From positions 1,984,001-2,048,000 of the forward strand of contig NZ_OZ244111.1 in the NCBI RefSeq assembly GCF_965215655.1: a stretch of DNA of 64,000 bases, read 5' to 3'. The stretch comes from Nioella sp965215655 (GTDB taxonomy: Bacteria > Pseudomonadota > Alphaproteobacteria > Rhodobacterales > Rhodobacteraceae). The translations under genes were made by a program, and so were the position numbers. The stretch's first letter is position 1, and every line of letters begins with the position of its first letter. The notes beneath the pieces are model-generated. The model made no database searches. It had not been told where the DNA came from and saw only the letters and a program-made list of their open reading frames with translations. Below are positions 51,420 to 62,900 of this stretch, one piece after another.

Positions 51420-54400
51420 CTATCCTCTTCCCGCTCGGGCCGCGCGCATCTGGCGACGGCGTGACATGGCCTCGGCGCGATTGATCGCGCGCTCGGGCGC
51501 CGTGGTGGTTGGGGGCGTTTCCGGCTCTGGCGCGTCGCCGCGCGTCAGCCGGTCGACCTCGCTCGCCAACGCCGACAGCACCGGGAAACGGAAGATGTCG
51601 GTAATGGACAGCCGCTCGGCACCAAGTGCGGCCTTGATCTCGCGATGCGCCTGCACGGCCAGCAGCGAATGCCCGCCAAGGTCGAAGAAATGATCCTGCG
51701 GGCCGATCCCCTCGACGCCGAGGATTTTCGTCCAGATCGCGGCGATGCGCCCGGCGGTGCTGGCCTGCGCGGTGATCGGCGTCACATTGGACGGCGCGGC
51801 GGCGCGGGCGCGCGGCGCAGGCAGAGCCTTGCGGTCGATCTTCTTGTTCGGCGTCAGCGGGAAGGCATCGAGCCGGACAAAATGCGCGGGCACCATATGG
51901 GCGGGCAGTTCTGCCATCAGGTGATCGCGAATCTTTGCCGGATCGACCGGGGCGGACTCCAGATAGTAGGCGGCAAGCTGGACGTTGCCGGGTGTATCCT
52001 CTCTCGGGATCACAACCGACTGGCGGACACCGGGAACCGCGTCGATCTGGGTTTCGATCTCGCCCATCTCGATCCGGTAGCCACGCAGCTTGATCTGGTG
52101 ATCGGCGCGACCGAGGAAATCGAGCCCGCCATCGGCACGCCAGCGCACGAGGTCGCCGGTGCGATAGATGCGATTGCCGGGTTTGAACGGATCGTCGAGG
52201 AACCGTTCCGCCGTCAGGTCCGGCCGCTGCCAATAGCCGCGCGCCACGCCCTCACCGCCGATATAAAGCTCACCCGGCACGCCAATCGGCACCGGCTGCT
52301 TCGCCTCATCCAGCACATAGACCTGCGTGTTGGCAATCGGCGTGCCGACCCCGGTGATCCCCTCGCCGCCCGTGGCGGTCTGGGTGGTCGACCAGATCGT
52401 GGTTTCGGTCGGCCCATACATGTTCTCGATATGGGCATCGGTGGCGACCTGAAGCTCCGCCACCAGCGACCCGGGCAGCGCCTCACCGCCCACCATCAGG
52501 TGTTTCACGCGGGCCAGTGCCATCTTCGCCTCGTCATTGCCGACCAGCATCCGCGCCATCGACGGCGTGCATTGCAGATGCGTCACGCCATGGCGGATAA
52601 TCTGCGCGGCGATCGAGAAATCGTCCTCTGCCAGCGCATCGCCCTGATTGGCGCGTTTCAGCACCTCGGCAATGGGGCGCAGACCATCCAGCACCTTCTG
52701 CCGCTCGATCCCGTAGTCGATCAGGCAGGCGATTTCATCGACACCGATCCGTTTGAGCTGCTCCACCCGGTCGAGCGCGTCTTCGACCGTGCCGAAAAGG
52801 CCGGAATCGTTGAAATAGCGCTCGAACGCGAAATCGAGGATCGCTTCCAGCTCCTCCTCGGACAGGATGCCGAGATCGAGCTGCATCGGGTTATTGACGC
52901 CCTTGGGCTTCTTGAAGGCCGGGAAGGCCCAGGCAAACTGCTTGATCAGGCCCGCCGCCGAACGCAGGTAATCCTTCATCGGGCCGCGGGCGACCTCACG
53001 CGCCTCCTCCCGGTCCTTCGCCAGGTAGGAATGCAGCATCAGCGTGACGGTATGATTGGCAGGGTCGCGGCCACCGGCGCGCAGGGCGTCGTGGTAGATC
53101 TTGATCTTCTCGCCCACCTCATCAATCGACTGGCCCAGAAGGTGGGTCAGCACATTGGCGCCGATCTCACCCGCTTCGCGCCAGGTATCGGGGTTGCCCG
53201 CCGTCGTCACCCAGATCGCCAGTTCTTTCGACACAGGGCGGGGCTGCGTCAGCACCTTGTGCTCGGTCCCGTCGGCCAAGGGGAACGCAACCTCCTCGCC
53301 GCGCCAGAGCGCGCGCAGGGTGTCGATGGCGTCATACATGGCGGGCTTGTTCGCGGGGGGCGTGTTTTCAGGGCGCAGCACGAAATCATGCGGCTGCCAT
53401 CCCGAGGCAATGCCAAGCGCCGCGCGCCCGTTCGTCAGGTTGTCGATCACCGCCCATTCCTCGGCGATCCGCGCCGGGTGGTGAAGCGGCGCGACGCAGG
53501 AGCCCGCACGGACCGACAGATTACGCGTGACGGCGGCCACGGCAGCCCCGGTCACGGAGGGGTTCGGGTACGGCCCGCCGAAGGCGTGGAAATGACGTTC
53601 CGGCGTCCAGACCGCGCAGAACCCGTTCTGATCCGCGAATTTCGCGCCTTCCAGCAACATTGTGTACTTGTCGCGCCCGACGCCATCGTCATTGCCCCAG
53701 TAAAACAGGCTGAACTCCATCCCCCTGCCCGTCTGGCCGATGCGTCCGTTGCTGACGAGCGTGCGGTTTTCGTCGCCCGAGATCACAACGGTGAAGCCGC
53801 GCGCGAGGGTCCAGAAGAGCTCCAGCACCGAGATGTCAAAGCTGAGGCTGGTGACGGCCAGCCAGACACCCCCGGTCTCATGGTCAATGCGCGCATCCAT
53901 GCCGGTAAAGAAGTTCGAGACATTGCGATGCTCGATCATCACACCCTTGGGCCGTCCGGTGGAGCCGGAGGTGTAGATCAGGTAGGCCAGATCCTCCGGC
54001 GTCACGCCACTGTCGGGGTTGGTGTCCGGCGCTGCAGCGATGCGCGGGTCGCGGTCGATTTCCAGCACTTGCGCCTGATGGGGGGGCAGATGCGGCGTCA
54101 GCGCGGCCTCGGTCAGGATCACCTGCGCGCCGCTATCTTCCACGTAAAGCGCCACCCGATCCGCCGGATAATCCGGGTCAAGCGGCACATAGGCCGCGCC
54201 CGCCTTGTGAATGGCAATGGCCCCGATCAGCAGGTCAGCCGACCGGCGAACATGAAGCCCCACAAGATCGCCCCGGCGCACGCCCATTCCGGCCAGCGCA
54301 CGGGCCACCCGGTTGGCACGGGCGTTGAGCGCGGCATAAGACAGGCGTTCGCCCTCGAAGATCAACGCCGTGGCATCGGGCGTTTTCGCTGCCTGCGCCT

Positions 54401-55979
54401 CGAACATCTGGTGGATGCAGCGGGCGCGGTCATAGTCCGTTTCCGTCGCGTTCCAGTCATGGATCAGCTTCTGCCGCTCGCAGTCTGGCACGATGGATAG
54501 ATCGGCAACGAGGGTGGTTGGGTCCGCCTGCAACACGTGTTCCAGCCGGGCGGCGATGAGGTCGAGTTCCTCTGGCGTAACGCGCGCGGCGTCGGCAGTG
54601 AGGGTCTGGCCGTCCGCCGACAGGCAGAGCGCCGCGCCGGGAACCTCCCCGATGGCGAAATCGGGGATGGAAAGCCCGGACAGGCCGGGAATGCGCGCGG
54701 GCAGGTCTGCCGCGAATGGCCCCTTGGCGCGGGCAACCTCCAGCCGTTCGGCAAAGCGCGCCTCGGCCTCTGCCACGCTGCCCTCCGGGTCGATGGCAAC
54801 CGGCACCCACGGGGTCAGATAGCCGGGCATGGAGACCGACGTAGCACAGGCGAGGTCCACCGCGCCGCCTTCCCCCTTGCGCAGCGCCAGAAGGGCGAAA
54901 CGGGCCAGGGCCTGAGCGGCCGAGATGCTGTCAGGGCGCGTCACTTTGCGGCTTGCCAGCCCCTCGCCCGTTCCAGGATGGAATGAGAATGACGCGGGCT
55001 GCATGGCCTCAAGCCGCTTGCGCCAGAACCCTTCCGCAGGGGCGGCGGTGGCGATGGCGGCGCTGATCAAGGCGCGGTCCTGTGTCATCGGCAGGCGGGT
55101 GCCAGCGGCAAGGTGATCGGCAAGGATCACAGGCGCCCCGTCGACAGACCGCATCCCGCCCAGCCTCACGGCCCCGCCCGGAACGGCCACGGTTGCGATG
55201 CCGCCGGTGACCTCCAAAACCTCGCCGGGCGCGCCTGCGCCCTCGACCGGCTCCGCGCTGCCGACCAGCAGAATCTCGCGACCGGTGTCGAGTTTCGGGC
55301 AGGCCAGCGGGTTCCAGTATCCGCCATGGTCGAGTGCATGAACAATGGCCGCGATCTCATTGGCTGATTTGGAAAAATCCAGAAGAGCTGCCGCCTCTGG
55401 CCGCGCATCGCGGGCAAAGTAGCTGCGGTGCGACAGGTCCTGCGCCGTGCCCTCTGCGCGCCCCTCGGCAAGTGCGGCGATCACCTCTCCGAAACTGTCC
55501 AGCGCGGCGGCGTAGCACTTGGTGTTAAGCGTCAGCGCGGTTTCCCCCGGCGCGATCTCGATACGGCGCTGCGCAAGGATATTGCCCTCGTCCACGCCGC
55601 CCGCGATGCGATGCCAGGTGATGCCATGGGTGGTTTCACCGTTCAGCAGCGCCCAGACCGGGGCGTTGAGCCCGGCATAGGCGGGCAGCGGCCCGTCGTG
55701 GAAATTGACCGCGCCCTTGGCGGCCTCGGACAGCAGGTCAGTGGGTAGGATATCGAGGTTTGCAATGGACAAAATCCATTCAAATTCAATTCCCTGCAGC
55801 CTGTCCTTCAATCCGCTTCCCGGTGCGATCAGCGTCACGCCCTCCGCCTCGGCCCAAGCCCGGAATTCGGGGCAGCGCGTGACCACGGCGCGGATCGGGT
55901 GGCCTGCACCCGCCAGCATTTTCGCGCAGTTCAGCGCCAGCGTGTCGTGGCCGATGATAAGCGAGGTAAACTGGGACAT
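51420..55979 (-). CDS. NRPS: formyltransferase - C remnant - A domain interrupted by luciferase-like monooxygenase - PCP
   Basis: The 1519-aa synthetase opens with a formyltransferase domain (residues 1-300) that keeps Asn92, His94 (NFHDGPLPAYAG) and Asp130. Residues about 315-510 resemble the C-terminal half of a condensation domain without an HHxxxDG motif. The adenylation domain begins near 520: A3 YTSGSTGRPKG at 669, A4 FDISVLELFW at 714. A bacterial luciferase-like flavin monooxygenase (about 754-1115, bases 52635-53720) is inserted, then A5 MYGPTETTIW, A7 YRTGDLVRW, A8 and A10 NKKIDRKALP follow. The PCP has Ser1438 in DLGGHSL. There is no thioesterase. The monooxygenase resembles the MupA/Atu3671-type natural-product LLM family. 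The predicted step is activation of one amino acid, formylation and oxidation. Confidence 0.92.
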   Translation of the reverse strand: MSQFTSLIIGHDTLALNCAKMLAGAGHPIRAVVTRCPEFRAWAEAEGVTLIAPGSGLKDRLQGIEFEWILSIANLDILPTDLLSEAAKGAVNFHDGPLPAYAGLNAPVWALLNGETTHGITWHRIAGGVDEGNILAQRRIEIAPGETALTLNTKCYAAALDSFGEVIAALAEGRAEGTAQDLSHRSYFARDARPEAAALLDFSKSANEIAAIVHALDHGGYWNPLACPKLDTGREILLVGSAEPVEGAGAPGEVLEVTGGIATVAVPGGAVRLGGMRSVDGAPVILADHLAAGTRLPMTQDRALISAAIATAAPAEGFWRKRLEAMQPASFSFHPGTGEGLASRKVTRPDSISAAQALARFALLALRKGEGGAVDLACATSVSMPGYLTPWVPVAIDPEGSVAEAEARFAERLEVARAKGPFAADLPARIPGLSGLSIPDFAIGEVPGAALCLSADGQTLTADAARVTPEELDLIAARLEHVLQADPTTLVADLSIVPDCERQKLIHDWNATETDYDRARCIHQMFEAQAAKTPDATALIFEGERLSYAALNARANRVARALAGMGVRRGDLVGLHVRRSADLLIGAIAIHKAGAAYVPLDPDYPADRVALYVEDSGAQVILTEAALTPHLPPHQAQVLEIDRDPRIAAAPDTNPDSGVTPEDLAYLIYTSGSTGRPKGVMIEHRNVSNFFTGMDARIDHETGGVWLAVTSLSFDISVLELFWTLARGFTVVISGDENRTLVSNGRIGQTGRGMEFSLFYWGNDDGVGRDKYTMLLEGAKFADQNGFCAVWTPERHFHAFGGPYPNPSVTGAAVAAVTRNLSVRAGSCVAPLHHPARIAEEWAVIDNLTNGRAALGIASGWQPHDFVLRPENTPPANKPAMYDAIDTLRALWRGEEVAFPLADGTEHKVLTQPRPVSKELAIWVTTAGNPDTWREAGEIGANVLTHLLGQSIDEVGEKIKIYHDALRAGGRDPANHTVTLMLHSYLAKDREEAREVARGPMKDYLRSAAGLIKQFAWAFPAFKKPKGVNNPMQLDLGILSEEELEAILDFAFERYFNDSGLFGTVEDALDRVEQLKRIGVDEIACLIDYGIERQKVLDGLRPIAEVLKRANQGDALAEDDFSIAAQIIRHGVTHLQCTPSMARMLVGNDEAKMALARVKHLMVGGEALPGSLVAELQVATDAHIENMYGPTETTIWSTTQTATGGEGITGVGTPIANTQVYVLDEAKQPVPIGVPGELYIGGEGVARGYWQRPDLTAERFLDDPFKPGNRIYRTGDLVRWRADGGLDFLGRADHQIKLRGYRIEMGEIETQIDAVPGVRQSVVIPREDTPGNVQLAAYYLESAPVDPAKIRDHLMAELPAHMVPAHFVRLDAFPLTPNKKIDRKALPAPRARAAAPSNVTPITAQASTAGRIAAIWTKILGVEGIGPQDHFFDLGGHSLLAVQAHREIKAALGAERLSITDIFRFPVLSALASEVDRLTRGDAPEPETPPTTTAPERAINRAEAMSRRRQMRAARAGRG

Positions 55980-55982
55980 GGA

Positions 55983-56981
55983 TCAACCTCCGGTCATGCG
56001 GGCGGCGCGTTTGCCGCTGCGCGTGGCCCCGGTCCGGGGCACAGTGAATTCGTGGGAAACCAGGCTACGCAGGAAGCGCGGCGGATCGGCGGGTTTGCGG
56101 CCCGTCAGCAGGCAGCGCAGACGGTGCAGCAGTCCGCCCGCGACATGGGCCGCCGTGGCCAGGCGCGCATAGGCCCGGCCATGGGTCTTTTCAAAATAGT
56201 GACGGCGGGAGTCGAACCAGTAGCCCGGAACCTCCTGCCATTCCTTCATGCCGGTCGAAGCCGACCCGATATGAGTAACGGAACTTTCACGAACGAAATC
56301 TGTTGGATACCCGGCGCTCTTCGCGCGATGACAAAGGTCGGTTTCCTCGAAATAGAGAAAGAAGGTCTCATCGAAGAGGCCGATCTCATCCAGCACCTCC
56401 ATCCGCATCATCAGGCTCGCGCCCGCCAGCCAGTCAACCCGCGTGGTCTGCTCCGGGATCTGCACAGGAACCGCCCGGTTGCGCAGCCATCGACTGACCG
56501 GGCCAAGGCGCACGGCCCCTTCGAATTCGCTCGCGATCGAGGGAAAGCGGAAGGTGGTCAGGTGCGGATCGCCCTCCGGTCCGTGGATGTAGCTGCCCGC
56601 GAATCCGACCTCGGGATGGGCCTGCATGTGATCCAGAAGCGCGCGGATCGCGCCCGGATCGGGGAACGCGTCGGAGTTCAGGATATAGACGTAGTCCGGG
56701 CGGCTGCCGTCAGACAGGCCCGCGCGAATGCCCACATTGTTGCCCGCGCCGAAGCCGCCATTGCGGCCTGCGTCGATCACGCGGGTGCGGGGCCAGGCGC
56801 GGTCCTCGACCACGCGGGTCATCGTCTCGAAGGATCCATCGCGGGAATCGTTGTCGACGATCACCAACTCGCCACTGATGCCCTCCATTTCCCGCAGCGC
56901 GGTTTCGGCGGCGCGCAGGGTCATGTCGGCGGTGCGCCAGTTGAGCAACACGGTGAGCAGCCTGGGATCACTCGGCGGCAT
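55983..56981 (-). CDS. family-2 glycosyltransferase inside the PKS/NRPS operon
   Basis: The 332-aa GT-A enzyme resembles rhamnosyltransferases: VLLNWRTADMT, LVIVDNDSRDGS, NGGFGAGNNVGIRAG, YILNSDAFPDP (D-x-D site), and FDETFFLYFEETDLC. It overlaps the PKS stop by 14 bases and ends three bases before the NRPS start, so it is firmly part of the operon. It may glycosylate the PKS/NRPS product, or the product may decorate a polysaccharide. The C-terminal 50 residues are basic. Confidence 0.92.
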   Translation of the reverse strand: MPPSDPRLLTVLLNWRTADMTLRAAETALREMEGISGELVIVDNDSRDGSFETMTRVVEDRAWPRTRVIDAGRNGGFGAGNNVGIRAGLSDGSRPDYVYILNSDAFPDPGAIRALLDHMQAHPEVGFAGSYIHGPEGDPHLTTFRFPSIASEFEGAVRLGPVSRWLRNRAVPVQIPEQTTRVDWLAGASLMMRMEVLDEIGLFDETFFLYFEETDLCHRAKSAGYPTDFVRESSVTHIGSASTGMKEWQEVPGYWFDSRRHYFEKTHGRAYARLATAAHVAGGLLHRLRCLLTGRKPADPPRFLRSLVSHEFTVPRTGATRSGKRAARMTGG

Positions 56982-59900
56982 GGCTTCCCTCCCAGGCTTG
57001 GGCGACGAGCTTCGCGCGGTCGGCGGCGTCGATCACCTTGCCCATGCGGGCGGCCAGCACCCGCACATTGGGTTCCAGCACCATGGAATCGTGGTCGCCC
57101 GGCACTTCGAAGACCTGCAATTCCGGCGCCCATTCCGACCAGTCGTTGTCATGGGTCACATAGCTACGCTCGGAATTCACCAACTGCCCTTCGCCCACTT
57201 GCCACTTGCCCACCAATGGCGGACGGAAGAGCGTCAGCGGCCCGTGCCACGGTTGCAGATGATACCCGGCGACGGATTCGAGGAAGGCCGCCTCGATCGC
57301 CGCATTGTGGAACACAGGGCTCTCACCCGCATCGTCCTGCTTCTGGCGCCGCTTGGCGAATTCCCACCGGATGCGGCGGGCAAGCCATGTAAACGGGTAA
57401 GCAAAGCCGCCTGCCTTCAACTCCTGCATCTGGATGGCGATGCGGTCGGCGCGCGTCAGTTCCCGGCGTTGTGGCAGGGGCGTGTCGAGCATGATGAGCG
57501 CGGCCACCTCCTCGCCCGCTGCGGTCAGCTGCTGTGCGATTTCATAGGCGGTGATGCCACCCCCCGAGAACCCGCCGAGCATATATGGCCCATGCGGCTG
57601 TACCTGCCGGATCTCGGCGATGTAGTCGCGTGACGCTTCCTTCACCGAACGATGCGGCTCATCCTTTCCGAACAACCCCCTGGCCTGCATCCCGTAGAAG
57701 GGCCGGTCATGGCCCAGAAGATGCGCAAGGTGGCGCAGGTTCAGCACGTTGCCGAACATGCCCGCGACAAGGAAGAAGGGCGTTTTCGACCCGCCTTCAC
57801 CCTGATGCATCGGGACAAGATGCGTGAAGCGGCGGGCAGGTTCTTCGCGTTTCGGGGCGTCCTCGGCAGGATCGGCGCTGATCCCCTGTGCCTCGACCAG
57901 ACCGGCGATCTTGCGGATCGTGGGGGCCTCGAACAGGACCGAAATGGGGAACTCCACCGCCCAGGTCTTCTTGACCATCGCAAACAGACGCACGGCAATC
58001 AGGGAATGTCCGCCAAGATCGAAGAAACTGTCCTCCGCCCCGACTTGCGCAACGCCCAGAAGGTCCCGCCAGAAGCCCGCGAGCGTTTCTTCGATGGGCC
58101 CTTCGGGGTCCACGAAGTCGCTGTCCAGATCCGGCCGTTCAAAGCCATGGCTTGCCTGCGCGTCCTCGGTCTCGGTCCCCGCCTGCGCGATCAGCGCGTC
58201 AAGGTCGAGCGAGGAAATCAGCACCTGCGGCAGCGGGCTGGCCAAGGCCTTCAGGAACGCCTCCGCGCCCTCTTCGGGGCGGATGCCCTGCGCGATGTTG
58301 TGGCGCAGGCGCTCTTCAGCGGGTGACAGGGGGCGCGGGCCGTCCGCCTCTGCCTGTTTGGCGGGCGCAGCGGCAAATGCGATGTCGCCCACGAGGCGGC
58401 GGATGGTGAAGCCCGTGATGTCCACGCAGACAGTGCCATCGGGGGCCGCGAGGGTGATGTCGAAGCTCGCGGTCTGGTCAGACGCGTGGTTGTCACCGGC
58501 GTTGCGGACGTATGAGACCACTTCGGACGGCAACGCCCGGAAGACCTTCACCGAGGCATAGTTGACCGGCACCCACAGCGCATCGGGGCGGTAGCCCTCG
58601 ATCAGGTCCATCGCCCAACCGGTGGCAAGATCCACCAGCCCCGGCGGCAGGCGCCAGCGGGCGTCATGGCGGTCGAGCGACAGACGCGCGAGCCCCACGC
58701 CCTGCCCCAGACGGGTTTCGCGCAGCACGCGCCAACCGGGGCCAAAGCGAAGATGCACCTCCTGCGGGGAGGTGAGGCTTTGGCCCGGCTCGGCTCGGGT
58801 CGGCTCACCCATCTGAGCCTCCAGCGCAGCAATATCCAGCGGCGCGGGCGGGTCCATTGGCAGAAGGCGGACATCCGCCTCGGCATTCACGTCCCACCCC
58901 GCGCCCTCGGGCGCGCTTTCGACCCGAAGTTCATAGCCCTGATCGCTGCGCGGCAGGGTCAGGCGGATGCGGGTGGTCTGGCCATCTTCGGTGCGCAAGG
59001 GGCGCAGGAACCATAGGTCGCGGATTTCGAAAGGGCGGTCCTCGCCCTGCCCCTCCAGCGCCTCGGCCACCAGTTCCAGATAGCCGGTGCCGGGCAGCAG
59101 CGCGTCGCCCGCCTTGGTCCGGTGCTGGTCCAGCACCCACCGGCTTTCAGGCCGCCACCGGGCCTCGAACCGGCGATTGCCGTCGGCGTCGAATCCTGCG
59201 GTATCCAGCAGGGGCAGCGTGACAGGCACCGGCGCGGGCGGTTCGGCCTCGCGCGCCTGCATCGCCTCGGCGGCCATGCCCACGCCCGACCAGATGCCCC
59301 AGTCGATCGCCAGCACCCGCGTCTTGCCACCGCTGCGCGATTTGGCAAAGGCGTTGAGGTAGTCGTTGGCCGCCACATAATCAACCTGCCCCGCGGGAGC
59401 TGTCGCGGTGGAGCTGGAGGAGAACAGAACCATCCAGTCAAGCGTGCCATCGGGAAAGAGCGTATCGAGCACCTGCGTGCCGTGGATCTTCGGCGTGAAG
59501 ACCTCTTCGATACTGATCGCTGATTTCGCAAGAATGGGCGCGTCGTCGATGACGCCCGCCGCGTGGATCACGCCATTGATGGGACCGAACCGCGCCTCGG
59601 CCTCGGCCACGGCGGCGCGCATTTCCTCGACATTGGACACATCGGCGGCCAATGGCAGAACCTCCCCCCCGGCCTGCTCCAGCCGTTCGACGGCTCGTAT
59701 GCGGGCGGCGGTGCGGTCGGTCGGGGCCGCGTTTTTCAGCAGGCTCTGCCAACGGTCGCGGGGCGGCAGGCCGGTGCGGGAGACAAGGACAATCCTCGCC
59801 CTGTGGCGGCGGATCAGGTCTTCAGCCACGCTCGTGCCGATGCCGCCATAGCCACCCGTCAGCAGCACGGTTGCGCCTTCGCGGATATCGAGCGTGTCAG

Positions 59901-62900
59901 CCTCGGGCAGCTCTACGCGCTTCCAGCCCTGTTCGAAACGCTTGCCCGCGCGGATCGCGGCGACTCGGCTTTCGGGGTCCGACAGCAGTTCCTCCAACAC
60001 CGGCGCGGGGTCAGGCCGGTCCACGTCCAGCACGGCGACGGACACACCGGGGAATTCGCGTGGGATCACCCTCGCAGGCCCGATGATCGTGGATTTCGAC
60101 GGGTACGGCAGCGCCTCGGCCCGCACTTGCGCGGTGCCGTTCGTGACCACGTCGATATGCAGCGGCCCCTGCCCTTCATCGGCCCAGGCCTGCGCAAGGT
60201 AGAAGAGCGACCAGAACCCCTGTTCCTGCATCCGGTGGAAGAAGCTCGATCCGGGACGGTGCTGTTCCCCTTGAGTCAGCAACCACAGATGCGCGATGCG
60301 GGTGGGAAGCTTGCCCTCCTCGGCCAGCGCGCGAAGAAGTTGATCATAGCCCTCCCGGCCCCTCTCGGGCGGCAGGACAAAGCCCGATTTCGTGCGCGCG
60401 AAGGCATCGCCGGGGGTGACCAGAGTCACGGAATGGCCAGCGCCGCGCAACCGATCGGCCAATGTGGCGGCGACGCCGGTCTCATCCGCAAAGATCAGCC
60501 AAATGTCGCGCGCAGCGTCAGACAGATCGCCCGCAACATCCACCTCGCAGGGCGCGTAGGTGGGCCGCCAGACGGGTTTCCAGCCCCATTGCGCCGGATC
60601 CTCCTCGCGCATCAGCCAATCACTCGCGGCCTCCACTTTAGGTTCGGCGCGTTCTATGAAATAGGGGCTTTTCTGGAAAGCATAGGTGGGCAGGACAACG
60701 CGGTTCCTGCGTGCATCGCCCCAGTACTGGCCCCAGTCGAATTGGCCGCCAACGGCCCAGATGCGGCCAAGCGTGGCCAGGAAATAGGCATCATCCGCCG
60801 TGGCGTCATCTGAGTGACGAAGGGAGTTGATGACTTGGTTGGCGTCGATCTCGGGATGTTGCCCGGCGAGCGAGGTCAATGCCTTGCCGGGACCGACCTC
60901 TAAGTAGACGCGTTGCGGGTTTTCCGCCAGCGTGGTCAATCCGTCAGCAAAGCGCACCGCGCCGCGCAGGTGGTTGACCCAGTAGTCAGGGTCTGTCGCC
61001 TCGGCATCTGTCAGGATCTGGCCCGTGCGGTTGGAGATCACCGGGATTTGCGGGGCATGCAGGTCAATCGACCGCAGGTAGTCCCCGAAACGTTCCAGAA
61101 TGGGGTCGAGCAGCCGCGAATGGGCCGCGATATTGATGGCGATGCGCTGACAATGGATATCCTCGGCCTTGAGGCGCTCCGCCAACCGGTCCAAAGAGGC
61201 GTCAGCGCCGGAGGCAACCGTCAGTTCAGGGCCGTTCACCACGGCCAGATCAAGGTTTTCACCCAGATAGGGGGCCAGTGCCTCGGGGCTGAGGGCCACC
61301 GACAGCATCCCGCCCGGTTCGACCGAATCCATCAACTGCCCGCGCAGGTGCACGAGCCCGATGCAATCTTCAAAGGACATCACGCCAGCAAGGCAGGCAG
61401 CGGTGTTTTCGCCCATGGAATGACCGATGAGCGCCTTGGGCGCGACGCCCCAGCTGATCCAGAGCTGCGCCAGCGCATATTCCACGATCATGATCAGCGG
61501 CAGCTGGACGGAGGGTGTTTTCAGCCGCTCATTCGCGGCGTCCTCGTCGCCCGGCTCCGGCAGCCACAGGGCACGAATGTCGAAATCGAGCTTCGGTTCC
61601 AGAACCGCAAGCCCGCGATCCATCCAGTCGGCGAAGACCGGTTCGGTCTCGTAAAGGTCACGCGCCATGCCCGCATATTGTGCGCCGCCGCCGGGGAACA
61701 TGAAGGTGATCTCGGGGCTGTCGCTGACCACTGTATGCGTAAACACCCGGCGCGGATCGTTCTCGAGCAGCGCGTCGGCGGCGTCTTCGGGCGTTTCGGC
61801 CACAACCACGCGACGCCGTTCAAAGGCGCGGCGGCCTTCCTTTAGGGTCCAGGCCACATCGGCGAGGTCTTCACTGGGTTTGGCCTCCAGATGGTTGGCC
61901 AGTCTCTCTGCATTGCCCTCCAGCGCGGATTTCCCGCGTGCAGAGAGGCAGAGCAACTGGAAGGGGAAATCGGACTGTTCCGAGGCCGCGCGCGCGGGCG
62001 CCTCCTCCAGCACCACATGGGCATTGGTGCCACCCACACCGAGCGAGTTCACCCCTGCCCGCGCCGGATGATCGGTACGGGGCCAGTCGGTCAGCCGGTC
62101 ATTGACCAGAAAAGGCGAGCCGTCAAATCCAATGGCAGGGTTCGGTTTTTCGTAGCCGAGCGAAGGCGGAATCTGTTTGTGATGCAGCGCGAGCGAGGCC
62201 TTGATCAGGCTGGCCACACCCGCCGCCGTATCCAAGTGCCCGATATTGGTCTTGACGGACCCGATCCGGCAGGTGCCCACGGCATTCGTCGTCCGGCGGA
62301 AAGCATCAGTCAGCGCCGCGACCTCGATGGGATCGCCCAGATAGGTGCCGGTGCCGTGACATTCCACGTAATCCACCGTTTCGGCGCTTACCCCGGCCAG
62401 CGCCTGCGCCTCTGCAATCGCCTCGGCCTGCCCACCGACGGAGGGCGCCAGATAGCCCGCCTTATCGGCGCCATCATTGTTCACTGCCGAGCCCTTGATT
62501 ATGGCCCAAATATGGTCTCCATCCGCAATGGCGTCCGCCGCGCGACGCAGCACCACGCAGCCCGCGCCGGAGCCAAAGACCGTGCCTTGCGCGCGGTGGT
62601 CGAACGCGTGGCAATGGCCATCGGGCGACAGGATTTCGCCCTCTTTGAACAGGTAGCCGCGTGCATGCGGCAGCTCGATGGTCACGCCACCGGCCAACGC
62701 CATGTCGCATTCCCCCATCAAAAGCGCCTGGCAGGCATAGTGCGTCGCCACAAGCGAGGTGGAACAGGCTGTCTGCATGTTTATCGACGGCCCGTGCAAA
62801 TCGAAGATATGGCTCACCCGCGTGGCCAAGAAATCCTTGTCGTTGCCAGTATGGCGCAACAGGAACATGCCGGTCTGATCCACTAGATCGCGGTTGGAAC

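Noticed and set aside
51645..54500. Long plus-strand frame (951 codons) opposite the NRPS
   Set aside because: It is a shadow frame of the high-GC NRPS gene, His/Arg/Gln-rich with no family signature.
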